Of a stretch of DNA of 61,971 bases, positions 1 through 7,889 are shown piece after piece. Positions within the stretch are counted from its first letter, which is position 1. Every line of letters starts with the position of its first letter. The position numbers and the translations under genes were made by a program. The DNA is from Eubacteriales bacterium (GTDB taxonomy: Bacteria; Bacillota; Clostridia; Tissierellales; GPF-1), in contig DAOUQF010000022.1 in the NCBI GenBank assembly GCA_030625815.1, positions 1 through 61,971 on the forward strand, read 5' to 3'. Under the pieces are notes generated by a model that saw nothing but the letters and a program-made list of their open reading frames with translations, was not told where the DNA came from and ran no database searches.

Positions 1-1764
1 CACAAGTTTTGTCTTTTCATCCACTTGTTCGACAACTATCAGTTGGATCACTTTTTCAATAGATCCATCTTCTTTCTCAATCAAGTGAATTTCAATCATC
101 GCTTCATCGTAAGATGGCATCCCGAAAAGAAGCTCCTCACACTCAAAGGTACTCATGGGGATTTTAATTTTTTGATCTCGATGCTCAATCAAAAGATTTT
201 TCGCCCCAACAACGACTTTCATTTGTATATCCGCATAAGGAATTCTCAACCGCACATCCTTTTCTTCAGACCGTAAGGGAGCGCGAAAATCAATGACTTT
301 CGTTACCGGGTCGATAACCTTCAGTAAACCAAATGCATCATTTCGAAAAGTTGCAAGTGTTTGACCGGCTAAGGTCCGCTCGCGAATGATCGCTCTGGGC
401 CGATTCATCGATGTATATCCATTCGACGCAGGCGCTTCATCACCATTCCCCTCAAACTTTACGATCCAAACATCCCAGCTACCATGATTACTCAATACGT
501 CGCCATCTTGTGAATAAACATGACCAGCAACCACATATCCACCATCATCGGTCAGCTGAATACTGTTGGCTTGATCATTTTGGGCACCACCCAGGCTTTT
601 CTGCCAATTAATTTCACCCTTCTCATCCAGTTTTACAACCCAAATATCGTTATATCCATGATGGCCTGATACATCGCCATCTTGTGATTGCGTTTGGCCA
701 GCAACTATATATCCGCCGTCATTTGTCAGTTGAATACTGTAGGCTTGATCATGATTCGTGCCACCTAGGCATTTCTGCCAATCAATTTCACCGTTTTCCT
801 TCAGTTTTACAACCCAGACATCATAGGCGCGACGATAGCCCGATACATCTCCATCACTTGACCATGTAAAGCCAACAAACACATATCCACCATCATCTGT
901 CAGCTGAATATTGTAGGCATGTTCATGAAAAGTACCGCCTAGACATTTCTCCCATTCAATTTCACCGTTTTCCTTCAGTTTTACAATCCACGCATCTATT
1001 CCGCCAATAGCCAATGATATATCGCCATCTTGTGAAGACGTTTTGCCAGCAATTATATAGCCGCCATCCTTCGTCAGCCGAATACTTTGGGCAACATCAT
1101 AAGCACTACCACCTAGGCATCTCTGCCAATCAATATCACCGTTTTCTTTCAGTTTTACTACCCAAGCATCCGATTCGCCATAATTGCCCGATCCATCTCC
1201 ACGACAACCCACCACATCTCCATCAATCGAATATGTAGAACCAACAAGTATATATCCACCATCATCTGTCTGCTGAATATCGAACACCTCTTCATCCCCA
1301 GAACCGCCTAAGCATTTCTGCCAAATAATTTTGCCCGTCGCATCCAGCTTTACAAGCCAAGCATCTGATCCGCCGTGATTGTCCGATACATCACCATCTT
1401 GTGATCTCGTCTTGCCAGCAACGATATAGCCACCATCATTTGTCTCTAGAATACTGTAGGCATGTTCATAAGAAGTACCACCCAGGCATTTCTGCCATTC
1501 CATTTCGCCTTTGGAATCTAGTTTCACAACCCAAGCATCCGTGTTTCCATGATTGCCCGATACATCTCCATCATTTGAATATGTAGAACCAACAACAATA
1601 TAGCCGCCATCTTTTGTCTGCTGAATGCTTTCAGCATATTCAGAAGAAGCACCGCCCAAACTTTTTTGCCATTCAATTTCCGGAATAGCTTGCGTTGTTG
1701 CCAAGACTGGATTTGCATTAAATAGTACAAAAGCAGTTACTAAGATCATTACCAATTTCTTCAT
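1..1764 (-). CDS. Secreted protein with about seven tandem beta-propeller-like repeats (3' end outside window)
   Basis: The frame is open from an ATG at 1764 to the window edge (588 codons), so the C-terminus is missing. The start follows GAGGGAG. Residues 1-23 form a signal peptide (MKKLVMILVTAFVLF, then a VLATT cleavage region). About seven repeats of roughly 60 residues follow. Each has W-Q-K-x-L-G-G, then S-I-x-x-T-x-D-G-G-Y-I, then G-D-V-S-G-x-x-G-x-x-D-x-W-V-V-K-L. Such repeats occur in secreted bacterial proteins and are usually modelled as beta-propeller blades. After the repeats (about residue 440 on) comes a non-repeat charged domain. An exported surface or secreted protein is inferred; ligand unknown. 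Confidence 0.85.
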   Translation of the reverse strand, partial: MKKLVMILVTAFVLFNANPVLATTQAIPEIEWQKSLGGASSEYAESIQQTKDGGYIVVGSTYSNDGDVSGNHGNTDAWVVKLDSKGEMEWQKCLGGTSYEHAYSILETNDGGYIVAGKTRSQDGDVSDNHGGSDAWLVKLDATGKIIWQKCLGGSGDEEVFDIQQTDDGGYILVGSTYSIDGDVVGCRGDGSGNYGESDAWVVKLKENGDIDWQRCLGGSAYDVAQSIRLTKDGGYIIAGKTSSQDGDISLAIGGIDAWIVKLKENGEIEWEKCLGGTFHEHAYNIQLTDDGGYVFVGFTWSSDGDVSGYRRAYDVWVVKLKENGEIDWQKCLGGTNHDQAYSIQLTNDGGYIVAGQTQSQDGDVSGHHGYNDIWVVKLDEKGEINWQKSLGGAQNDQANSIQLTDDGGYVVAGHVYSQDGDVLSNHGSWDVWIVKFEGNGDEAPASNGYTSMNRPRAIIRERTLAGQTLATFRNDAFGLLKVIDPVTKVIDFRAPLRSEEKDVRLRIPYADIQMKVVVGAKNLLIEHRDQKIKIPMSTFECEELLFGMPSYDEAMIEIHLIEKEDGSIEKVIQLIVVEQVDEKTKLV

Positions 1765-2436
1765 TTTATTCTCCCTCATGCCAGCCTAAGGTCCCTAAAT
1801 TTCAATCATATCCCCGTTCCACCGATCCTCTTTTTCTTTAAAGAGAAGTCAGTAGATTTATGTACTCTTTTCATTATCCCATATAAAGGGATTTATACAT
1901 GCTTTCACTATATGGTAATTTGTCTTCCAATGCAAATATACATTCAAGTTGCAATGGTCAATCCGTTTACAAGAGTTCCCCCTTTATCCCAATGATAGAA
2001 TCAACACGCAAGAGCTGGGTATTATGTAAAAGAAGTTCAATTCTAAATTTTTTTATGAAAGGAGAGCATATTGGCATTCAACAAATGTCACACTTGAAAG
2101 AAAACCCTACAATGACAAAAAAATCCCGCAAACCTCATATTCGTAAGGTTTGCGGGATCTATTATTACACATGATTCCCAGCCTCATATTTTTATCCTTG
2201 AGCGATTCTAACACAATATCCATTCTGTAGGAGTCATACACTCCTAGAAACAAGCAATTTATCGAAACCCTTAGTTGATTCATTCTATCGGTTTAATACT
2301 CTATTACTTTTTTGCCAATTTTCTACTCATGTAGCTTTCAGCTCATTCAGTTTTCATAATCAAAGAATATACAATACACGGATGTTTCTTGGCCATAGAT
2401 CAAGAAAGCTTGTTTTGCTATTGGATTTACCAAAAG
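1765..2436. other. Intergenic stretch without a convincing gene
   Basis: This holds the 5' leader of the repeat protein on the minus strand and, at 2115-2158, a terminator-like hairpin. A plus-strand frame at 1899-2174 has no ribosome-binding site, low-complexity composition and ends inside the hairpin, so I do not call it. From 2181 to 2436 I see nothing recognisable. Confidence 0.6.
2115..2158 (-). terminator. Rho-independent terminator resembling the guaA terminators
   Basis: An 11-bp perfect stem (CCCGCAAACCT at 2125-2135, AGGTTTGCGGG at 2146-2156) extends to 13 bp with flanking A-T pairs. On the minus strand it is followed by a run of seven T, so it could end the M20-OsmC transcript. 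The sequence ACAAAAAAATCCCGCA at 2115-2130 matches 4225-4240, beside attL, at 15 of 16 positions. Confidence 0.75.
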
Positions 2437-2859
2437 CTAATTCATAATAAATAGGGTGCCGTTTTCGGTGTTGTCGATCACAGGACATCTCTCCCTTACC
2501 TGTTTCAACCACTCCTGTTGAATAGACGGCTCACTGTCTGAAACAATGCGAACCGTTGTTACGATTTCAGAAAATCCGGCTCTGAATGTACAATCATTCT
2601 TCAGGAACTTGGAACCATCCACTTCGCCTTCAATGAAAATATCGATCTTCTGCAAATCCATATTCATTTCTTTTGCGATCCATTGACCAGCCGCATTAAT
2701 GCACCCGGCAATCGATGCGAGATACATTTCAACAGGACTTGGTGCTTCATCCTCGCCTCCGAAAAGAGGGGGTTCATCGATAAGAATGCTATGCTTACCT
2801 GCTGTAATATAGGTTTTCGTTGTATTATATGCGGTTGCACTGACCGTAATCTTTGCCAT
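2437..2859 (-). CDS. OsmC family protein
   Basis: A 140-residue protein starting at the ATG at 2859 (after GAAAGGA), rather than an upstream in-frame codon. The fold signature is clear: an early strand region, then EMYLASIAGCINA (Cys near 60), then a late RCPVIDN segment with the second cysteine. These two positions are the redox-active pair in OsmC/Ohr proteins, which reduce organic peroxides; the wider family also holds members without proven peroxidase activity. It lies 55 bp downstream of the M20 amidohydrolase on the same strand, so co-transcription is likely. The exact substrate cannot be told. Confidence 0.85.
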   Translation of the reverse strand: MAKITVSATAYNTTKTYITAGKHSILIDEPPLFGGEDEAPSPVEMYLASIAGCINAAGQWIAKEMNMDLQKIDIFIEGEVDGSKFLKNDCTFRAGFSEIVTTVRIVSDSEPSIQQEWLKQVRERCPVIDNTENGTLFIMN

Positions 2860-2914
2860 GGTTTTCCTTTCCAGGAGCATAAATCGGGACGAGTTGTCTT
2901 ACTGAGTCCGTTTC

Positions 2915-4123
2915 CTAGTTTGGAAACAGACGGTCAAATAAGATGCCTGCAAATAATGACGTTCCATAGTACAATCCCTCTTCGTCCATCATATACTTAG
3001 GATTGTGATGAGGCATCGTTGTTCCCAAAGCTTCGTTGGCTGTCCCAATTTCAACAAAACATCCCGGGCAATTTGTCGCTTCCGTAAAGGCGGAGAAATC
3101 TTCTCCAGGCATAACTGGGTCGATCGCCAAGATACTTTCTTTTCCAAACCAGGCTTCGACTACCCCTTCCACATTCTCAGTCAGTTCCTCGTCATTGACA
3201 ACAGAACTATATCCTAGTTCATAGGACACTTTACAGTCAGCTCCATATGAGGATGCATTCCCCTCGGAAATTTCTTTGATCATGCCCGCCATATTATTTC
3301 TTGTCTCTTCCGAAAAAGTTCTCACAGAACCGGTTATGTTCATTGTATTCGGAATAATATTATATGCATGCCCAGCTTCTACCTGACAGACTGACAAAAC
3401 CGCAGGTTCAATGCCTTTTATTCTTCTTGAAACAATCGTTTGAAGGTTGCTGATAATCTGTGCGCCAATTACAATGGGATCCACACAGGTCTCCGGCATG
3501 GCTGAATGCCCACCCTTTCCTATGACTTCGATATCAAACCGATCTGTTGCCGCTGTTAAAAAACCCGAACGAATGCCAAAGGTTCCCGTAGGGAATGAAG
3601 AAGACAAATGCAATCCGTAGATCTCATCCACGCCTTCCATAACACCGGCCTTAACCATTTCGATTGCGCCACCTGGCGGAAGTTCCTCTGCATGTTGAAA
3701 AATGCAAACGACGGTACCGCTCATTTGATCCTTCCATTCAGAAAATAGCTTTGCAATCCCTAAAAGAATCGCCGTATGTCCATCATGTCCGCATGAATGC
3801 ATCACCCCTTCGGTCTCAGAAGCATAAGGAAGATCATTCAATTCAGTCATAGGCAATGCATCAATGTCCGCACGCAAGGCAATGGTCCTTCCTGGCTTTG
3901 CTCCAATGATCTTGGCGATGACCCCCGTTTTTGTAGGTCGCGATATCTTTATACCGCCAAAACTTTCAAGTTGTTCTTCAATAAAATCAGATGTAGCAAA
4001 TTCCTGAAAGGAAAGTTCACCATGTTGATGAAAATGGCGTCTCCAACTGACAATTTCATTTTTCATCTTTTCAATTCTATCCTTTAACACTTCGATATTT
4101 ATTTGATTCTTCTCTTCTTTCAT
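2915..4123 (-). CDS. M20 family amidohydrolase (aminoacylase/hippurate hydrolase-like)
   Basis: A 402-residue metallopeptidase-fold amidohydrolase of the M20D type that cleaves N-acyl amino acids or related amides. Visible motifs are the metal-binding HSCGHDGHTA near residue 105, HAEELPPGGA near 140, GKGGHSAMPE near 200 (start of the dimerisation domain), and the C-terminal MPGEDFSAF and MPHHNP motifs. The open frame extends upstream through the attL-side terminator, but ATG 4123 has GGAAGGA at good spacing and begins MKEEKNQ, so I use it. It is the first gene of a unit with the OsmC gene and the first host gene beyond the prophage left end. Confidence 0.9.
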   Translation of the reverse strand: MKEEKNQINIEVLKDRIEKMKNEIVSWRRHFHQHGELSFQEFATSDFIEEQLESFGGIKISRPTKTGVIAKIIGAKPGRTIALRADIDALPMTELNDLPYASETEGVMHSCGHDGHTAILLGIAKLFSEWKDQMSGTVVCIFQHAEELPPGGAIEMVKAGVMEGVDEIYGLHLSSSFPTGTFGIRSGFLTAATDRFDIEVIGKGGHSAMPETCVDPIVIGAQIISNLQTIVSRRIKGIEPAVLSVCQVEAGHAYNIIPNTMNITGSVRTFSEETRNNMAGMIKEISEGNASSYGADCKVSYELGYSSVVNDEELTENVEGVVEAWFGKESILAIDPVMPGEDFSAFTEATNCPGCFVEIGTANEALGTTMPHHNPKYMMDEEGLYYGTSLFAGILFDRLFPN

Positions 4124-4183
4124 CGATCGTATTCCTTCCATCGTTTTAATTTTATGCTTTACCTTACAGCATGAACTGTTCCC

Positions 4184-4189
4184 ATTATA
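4184..4189 (-). promoter_or_regulatory. Possible promoter -10 of the M20-OsmC unit
   Basis: On the minus strand a TATAAT with an upstream TG-like extension (TGTTATAAT) lies 60 bp before the M20 start and just downstream of the 4235-4266 terminator. No good -35 is seen at 17 bp, so this would be an extended -10 promoter. Confidence 0.4.
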
Positions 4190-4234
4190 ACAGGCACTCC
4201 TACTATAAAACCAGTCCACCCTGCACAAAAAAAT

Positions 4235-4266
4235 CCTGCAGCCCCGAATCAGGGTTGCAGGTTTTT
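4235..4266 (-). terminator. Displaced guaA-type terminator on the left side of attL
   Basis: A 10-bp stem (CCTGCAGCCC 4235-4244, GGGTTGCAGG 4252-4261, one G-U) has T runs on both sides and is therefore bidirectional. It lies 13 nt from the att core, exactly as the terminator at 40226-40257 does beside guaA. It is best read as the original chromosomal guaA terminator, separated from guaA when the prophage inserted. Confidence 0.75.
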
Positions 4267-4274
4267 GTGTTTTT

Positions 4275-4288
4275 ATTCCCACTCAATC
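4275..4288. repeat. attL core (guaA 3'-end remnant)
   Basis: ATTCCCACTCAATC here matches ATTCCCACTCGATC at 40271-40284 in 13 of 14 positions. Read on the minus strand with the bases that follow, it still spells the last guaA codons I-E-W-E and a TAA stop. The guaA 3' end is a well known integration site for tyrosine-recombinase elements. Confidence 0.85.
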
Positions 4289-4385
4289 TGTTCACTTTTC
4301 ACTATACTATATATGGTATTTTTCAATTCATATCATAGCCCTATTCCACACATTACAACCCTTGCTTTACCGCTCTATGAATTCT

Positions 4386-4404
4386 TAGTATCATTCTAGT
4401 ATCA
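4386..4404. repeat. Putative integrase arm-type site, left end
   Basis: Two TAGTATCA units start 11 bp apart. The same 19-bp arrangement occurs at 40191-40209 beside the integrase gene with a single mismatch. Paired direct repeats near both ends, outside the core, are what the arm-binding domain of a Tn916/lambda-type integrase recognises. Confidence 0.65.
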
Positions 4405-4523
4405 AATATCACTTTCTATTGCCAGTTTATAAAATAAAATTATTATCCATCATAATCCATTGATTTCACTGCATTCTATGGCTCTATTCCACCCTTTTCG
4501 CGGGGAATTCATGGCCTCATGAT

Positions 4524-4545
4524 TTTTTAGTACGTTTTTAGTACG
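4524..4545. repeat. Tandem 11-bp repeat, second putative arm-type site
   Basis: TTTTTAGTACG occurs twice in exact tandem (4524-4534 and 4535-4545). It shares TAGTA and the 11-bp period with the arm repeats at 4386 and 40191. The gene-free stretch 4289-4641 otherwise holds only AT-rich sequence. Confidence 0.5.
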
Positions 4546-4641
4546 CATAATCTTGTAACTACCTAAGAGCAGGAAGTAATCCTATTCAATATTGATTTCA
4601 AATTTCATAGATGTATCTCTTAACTTCATCTATATAGCCCC

Positions 4642-4968
4642 TTAGGAAATAGGGATTTCAATACCATTCGTAAACTGATTCCAGTTATTAATGATTATAT
4701 TCTTGTTCTTCTCCCACCATTCAGTTGCCTTTCTCTTTTGAGCAGGTGAAATTTTCCCCGAACATTCAATTACATCCCCATTATCAATCGCAATTACCAT
4801 CTCAGCACTAGATGTAGCAGCATGAAAATGAGGTCTATGATGTCCTGTATTTTCATTGGAATGCACTAGAAACTTAATACCATTCTCCCTCGCTATAACT
4901 CTGAAATCCATTATGTTTCTAAGCAGTACTTCCCATTCTTGTAGTATCTTTTCTTCATTAGCAGTCAT
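4642..4968 (-). CDS. DUF4160 domain-containing protein
   Basis: A 108-residue protein with a good GGAGG site before ATG 4968. The HHRPHFHA motif near residues 43-50, preceded by an IKFLVHSNENTGHH region, is the signature of DUF4160, a small family of unknown function often found next to DUF2442 proteins and in mobile elements. No DUF2442 partner is present. It is the outermost minus-strand gene of the prophage, beyond the lysis genes and separated from them by two plus-strand genes, which suggests accessory cargo rather than a structural role. Function unknown. Confidence 0.75.
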   Translation of the reverse strand: MTANEEKILQEWEVLLRNIMDFRVIARENGIKFLVHSNENTGHHRPHFHAATSSAEMVIAIDNGDVIECSGKISPAQKRKATEWWEKNKNIIINNWNQFTNGIEIPIS

Positions 4969-5120
4969 AACTCCTCCTTAATAACATACAAACAATCGCT
5001 CGTCAAATTCTACAATGTTTAGGTATATCTCGTTATAATATCATTCTACCAAATATTATTCATTTATCAAAGTGTTTGTATTATACTGTTATTGAAATAT
5101 ATTTCAAAGGAGGCAGTATC

Positions 5121-5729
5121 ATGTCAAAAGAAAGAGTTAAAAAACCGATCTACAAAAGATGGTGGTTTATTGCGCTCGTTATATTGGTTATTGGTGGGGC
5201 TATCGCTGGCGGTGGCGATGACAATCAAAGCGCCAAAGCACCAGAGGCTTCAGTTCAAGAGGCAACTGAAGAACCTGTAATTGAAGAAAATGAAATTGAT
5301 CGTTCCTCAATGACAGTTGACGAATATCTTGGCTCCATGGTCAATGAGATTATGGGAGAAACTACTAACATGGAAAAGGTGACATTGATCAAAGTCAGTG
5401 ATGGAGATGAAGGGATTAAAGATATCGCTTTAAATGCAAACGATAACCTCACAACAAAAATGATTGTTGGCGGCATGCTCATGGATGCAGCGGATTACTT
5501 TGAAGCAATTTCCCAGGATGAAGAAGTAATGCAGCTTAAAGCGATTTCTCTGATCTATGAGATGACATTAGTAGATAAATACGGGAATGAAGAAGATTAC
5601 CCCGTTCACATTATGACATTGAGTACCGAAACTATCAGCAAAATCAATTGGGATAACTTTCTCTACGATAATCTACCAGAAATAGCGGATACCTATTTCT
5701 TACATCCAGCATTACAACCTGAGGATTGA
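5121..5729 (+). CDS. Membrane-anchored prophage protein with KKPIYKRWWF module
   Basis: A 202-residue protein starting at ATG 5121, where AAGGAGG is well placed; the open frame begins further upstream without a site. Residues 1-13 are basic (KKPIYKRWW), residues 14-31 form one transmembrane helix, then comes an acidic, low-complexity linker and an extracytoplasmic domain of about 140 residues. The N-terminal module closely resembles that of the Ltp-like protein at 37620 (KKPFYKRAWF, then helix, then GDD). Transcribed opposite to the lytic genes and coupled to the next gene by 17 bp, it is probably expressed in the lysogen. Role unknown; surface exclusion is a reasonable guess. Confidence 0.75.
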   Translation: MSKERVKKPIYKRWWFIALVILVIGGAIAGGGDDNQSAKAPEASVQEATEEPVIEENEIDRSSMTVDEYLGSMVNEIMGETTNMEKVTLIKVSDGDEGIKDIALNANDNLTTKMIVGGMLMDAADYFEAISQDEEVMQLKAISLIYEMTLVDKYGNEEDYPVHIMTLSTETISKINWDNFLYDNLPEIADTYFLHPALQPED

Positions 5730-5746
5730 ATTGAGGAGGTAGAAAC

Positions 5747-6109
5747 ATGACTACGTGGACTATTGAAGAAACAAAGAAAAATATTTTCGAGCTTCATAAT
5801 GAATGCCTTTCACTCTCGTCACGTCTTGAAAAAGTAACTTGTTTTGAAGAAGATCCGAAACTTTTTGGAGATATTCTTATCTTTGCAGATAAAGCTCAGC
5901 CCATAGTAGAGAAAGTAACAAGAACTAGTTCTTACCGTTCCAGCGACTCATTGTTCACATCAATGGCCAAATTCAATAACAAAAAACACTTATCCGTTAA
6001 AGGTGCAAAGGCAATCGCCGTATTATACAATACGTTTGTAAATAACTATAGTAGCGGTATGTATCCTGAAAGAGAGCTAACTTTTGGTATCCCGGATCCA
6101 TTATGGTAA
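5747..6109 (+). CDS. Hypothetical prophage protein
   Basis: A 120-residue soluble protein with GAGGAGG before ATG 5747, directly downstream of the membrane-anchored gene and followed by a strong terminator, so the two form a short plus-strand unit. It looks helical, ends in FGIPDPLW, and has no signal peptide, membrane segment or motif I recognise. By position it is likely a lysogenic accessory (moron) gene. Confidence 0.65.
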   Translation: MTTWTIEETKKNIFELHNECLSLSSRLEKVTCFEEDPKLFGDILIFADKAQPIVEKVTRTSSYRSSDSLFTSMAKFNNKKHLSVKGAKAIAVLYNTFVNNYSSGMYPERELTFGIPDPLW

Positions 6110-6150
6110 ACATAAATACAGAATAGCGGTGCGTCTACGGTCTATACCTA

Positions 6151-6182
6151 AGAAGCCTGGATACGTCCCAGGCTTCTTTTTA
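6151..6182 (+). terminator. Terminator of the 5121-6109 plus-strand unit
   Basis: A 10-bp stem (AGAAGCCTGG 6151-6160, CCAGGCTTCT 6168-6177) is followed by T residues on the plus strand. It separates this unit from the convergent lytic operon. Confidence 0.85.
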
Positions 6183-6187
6183 TTATG

Positions 6188-6215
6188 CAAAAAGGGACTG
6201 GCATTCACCAGTCCC
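6188..6215 (-). terminator. Terminator of the late lytic operon
   Basis: An 8-bp stem (GGGACTGG 6194-6201, CCAGTCCC 6208-6215) is followed on the minus strand by TTTTTGC. It lies just after the last lysis gene. Confidence 0.75.
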
Positions 6216-6242
6216 AGCTCCCTTCGGTCCACTTTAATCCTC

Positions 6243-6626
6243 TTATTCAATTTTCTTCTCTCCCAGCAACTCCTGCAGGTACGCAACTGCTGCTTCCAGC
6301 ATCTCACTAATTGTCTGTTCCGTAACAAATACCTTCACCACACTCGGGATCATTGAGTACGCTTTCCCCAGCACGTAATTGTATTTCATCTTCCCTGTTC
6401 TGGATCCGTAGATCTGCTCCGCTTCAATCACTAATGAGAGCAGGATCTTCTTCACCACTCCGATCTGCCCCATGTACGTTAGTACAAGGAGCACCCCAAG
6501 GAATACTCCTGCAGCAACCACATTCATGGCCAATGGCATCGGGATCACGTCCTGGATCCCCAAAACTAAAACTCCCAGCAGAATAACTGCCAGGAGCAAC
6601 ATCAACACCTTAATTGTTTTTTTCAT
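6243..6626 (-). CDS. Phage holin, LLH family
   Basis: A 127-residue protein starting at ATG 6626, preceded by GGAGG at 8 nt; the upstream in-frame ATG has no comparable site. One or two hydrophobic segments (about residues 7-27 and 32-52) are followed by a helical cytoplasmic part (EAEQIYGSRTGKMKYNYVL), as in LL-H type holins. Holins permeabilise the membrane to release the endolysin. It overlaps the amidase 3' end by 17 bp and is the second holin-like gene of the module. Confidence 0.75.
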   Translation of the reverse strand: MKKTIKVLMLLLAVILLGVLVLGIQDVIPMPLAMNVVAAGVFLGVLLVLTYMGQIGVVKKILLSLVIEAEQIYGSRTGKMKYNYVLGKAYSMIPSVVKVFVTEQTISEMLEAAVAYLQELLGEKKIE

Positions 6627-7350
6627 TCTTCTCATCCTCCTCTGCATATCGCGCAAGAACTGTAAGCATCAACCATGTTGGTGCCGGCTTTGCCAGTTCA
6701 TCTTCCTGGTTCCATTTGTCCGGATCATTCAAGATTCCTCGTTCGCTCAATTCCTTGACGGCCTTTCGGCCAAGTTCTCTTTGCCACTTCTCAAGCTTTT
6801 TCGGCATCACAATCTCCTTCACTCTTTCTTTGAATTTCTCAAACTCCTGCGGTTTCTTCACGAACCACCGCGGGCATTCCTTCCAGCCCACCACCTGCTG
6901 ATGGGTCCAGATATCACGCACTGGATCCAGATCATACTTCAGGCAAAGCTCCACGCATCGATGCGCTGCTGAATCAAGTGTTTCTTCCGTAAATTCCCCC
7001 GTCCAATCCTTATGGCACATCTCGATCCCATAGGTATAATCGTTTGGATAGGATGATAGCCGGCTACGCGCTCGTCTAGTGTAAGTCTTTGATCCCACAT
7101 GATAGGCAAGCTCCGCTTCCGGAATGCAAATAAGCCTCTCTCCATTGATTCCAATGATCTCATGAGCGGATCCAAAACCATCTTTCCCAAGCTTTCGATT
7201 CTCAAAGAAATTCCGGTTCCCTCTCGGCGTTGAGCCAGGGTTAGCGACCCAATGGACCACCAACCCCCTCATGCCTTTTAACTGCCTACCTGGACGGGAA
7301 TATCGATTCTGAGGCAAGAGATCGATGGATGTTTTATACTCTGCTTTCAT
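6610..7350 (-). CDS. Endolysin, N-acetylmuramoyl-L-alanine amidase (Amidase_2/PGRP fold)
   Basis: A 246-residue lysin that cuts the amide between muramic acid and the stem peptide. The catalytic domain (about residues 25-165) shows the zinc ligands: His in VVHWVANPG, His in the WTHQQVVG segment and Cys in WKECPRWF. The C-terminal 60 residues (KLEKWQRELGRKAVKELSERG, then PDKWN) resemble the small repeat-like domain common in clostridial phage lysins, possibly for wall targeting. No signal peptide is present, so export relies on the holins. Start: ATG 7350, with GGGAGG at 9 nt. It overlaps both holin genes. Confidence 0.92.
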   Translation of the reverse strand: MKAEYKTSIDLLPQNRYSRPGRQLKGMRGLVVHWVANPGSTPRGNRNFFENRKLGKDGFGSAHEIIGINGERLICIPEAELAYHVGSKTYTRRARSRLSSYPNDYTYGIEMCHKDWTGEFTEETLDSAAHRCVELCLKYDLDPVRDIWTHQQVVGWKECPRWFVKKPQEFEKFKERVKEIVMPKKLEKWQRELGRKAVKELSERGILNDPDKWNQEDELAKPAPTWLMLTVLARYAEEDEKNEKNN

Positions 7351-7864
7351 AGTCCTCATCCTCCCTTCTCTTCCCCTGATACTCATCAATCTCTGATTCC
7401 AATATCTGTTTCTGCTTTCGCTTCACCCAAAAAAGAAGCCACCCTAGGTCAGCTCCTCCATCCATTAAATTTTCCACTACCGACTGCCCTTCCCGAAGGA
7501 ACATCACCGCATAGACTACTGTTGCAAAGAAGATCCCCATTTCCTTCAGGGGTGCCACCCGATAGCTGAGCCCTGCCAGAATCATAATGCACAAGTACGA
7601 AAACAATTTGATCTTCGTCTTATCCCAGAGTGTCTTGCTGTAGATCGCTCTCTTTTTTACCGCTTCCCGGTACCCTTCGTTCTGCTTGGCCAAAGACCAA
7701 AACTTGGTCATGATATCCAGGATCATCGCCACCCCTACCGCAACAATGCTAGTGAAGAAAGCTTGATCCGGAAAGAGCAAGTAGCTTATCGCTGAAAGGA
7801 CAAACCCAATCGCTGGATTGGATCCATCAAGCACCTTCGAGAAGTATTCCTGTAATTGTGTCAT
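7334..7864 (-). CDS. Phage holin family protein (holin_4/TcdE-like)
   Basis: A 176-residue membrane protein with three or four hydrophobic segments (about residues 18-36, 38-52, 85-104 and 108-122) and a charged C-terminal tail. The layout matches the toxin-secretion/phage-lysis holin family. A GGGGAGG site precedes ATG 7864, and its 3' end overlaps the endolysin start by 17 bp, indicating translational coupling. Confidence 0.85.
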   Translation of the reverse strand: MTQLQEYFSKVLDGSNPAIGFVLSAISYLLFPDQAFFTSIVAVGVAMILDIMTKFWSLAKQNEGYREAVKKRAIYSKTLWDKTKIKLFSYLCIMILAGLSYRVAPLKEMGIFFATVVYAVMFLREGQSVVENLMDGGADLGWLLFWVKRKQKQILESEIDEYQGKRREDEDYESRV

Positions 7865-7889
7865 TCACGCCTCCCCATACATTCGACTT

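Noticed and set aside
1899-2174. Plus-strand frame of 91 codons
   Set aside because: No ribosome-binding site, unlikely composition, and it runs into a terminator hairpin.
2915-4282. Long version of the M20 protein extending over the attL-side terminator
   Set aside because: The extra 53 codons are translated hairpin and intergenic sequence; ATG 4123 has a clear ribosome-binding site.
4970-5010. TTGACG and TATTAA at 17-bp spacing before the DUF4160 gene
   Set aside because: The -10 would end at the ribosome-binding site, leaving no room for a normal leader.
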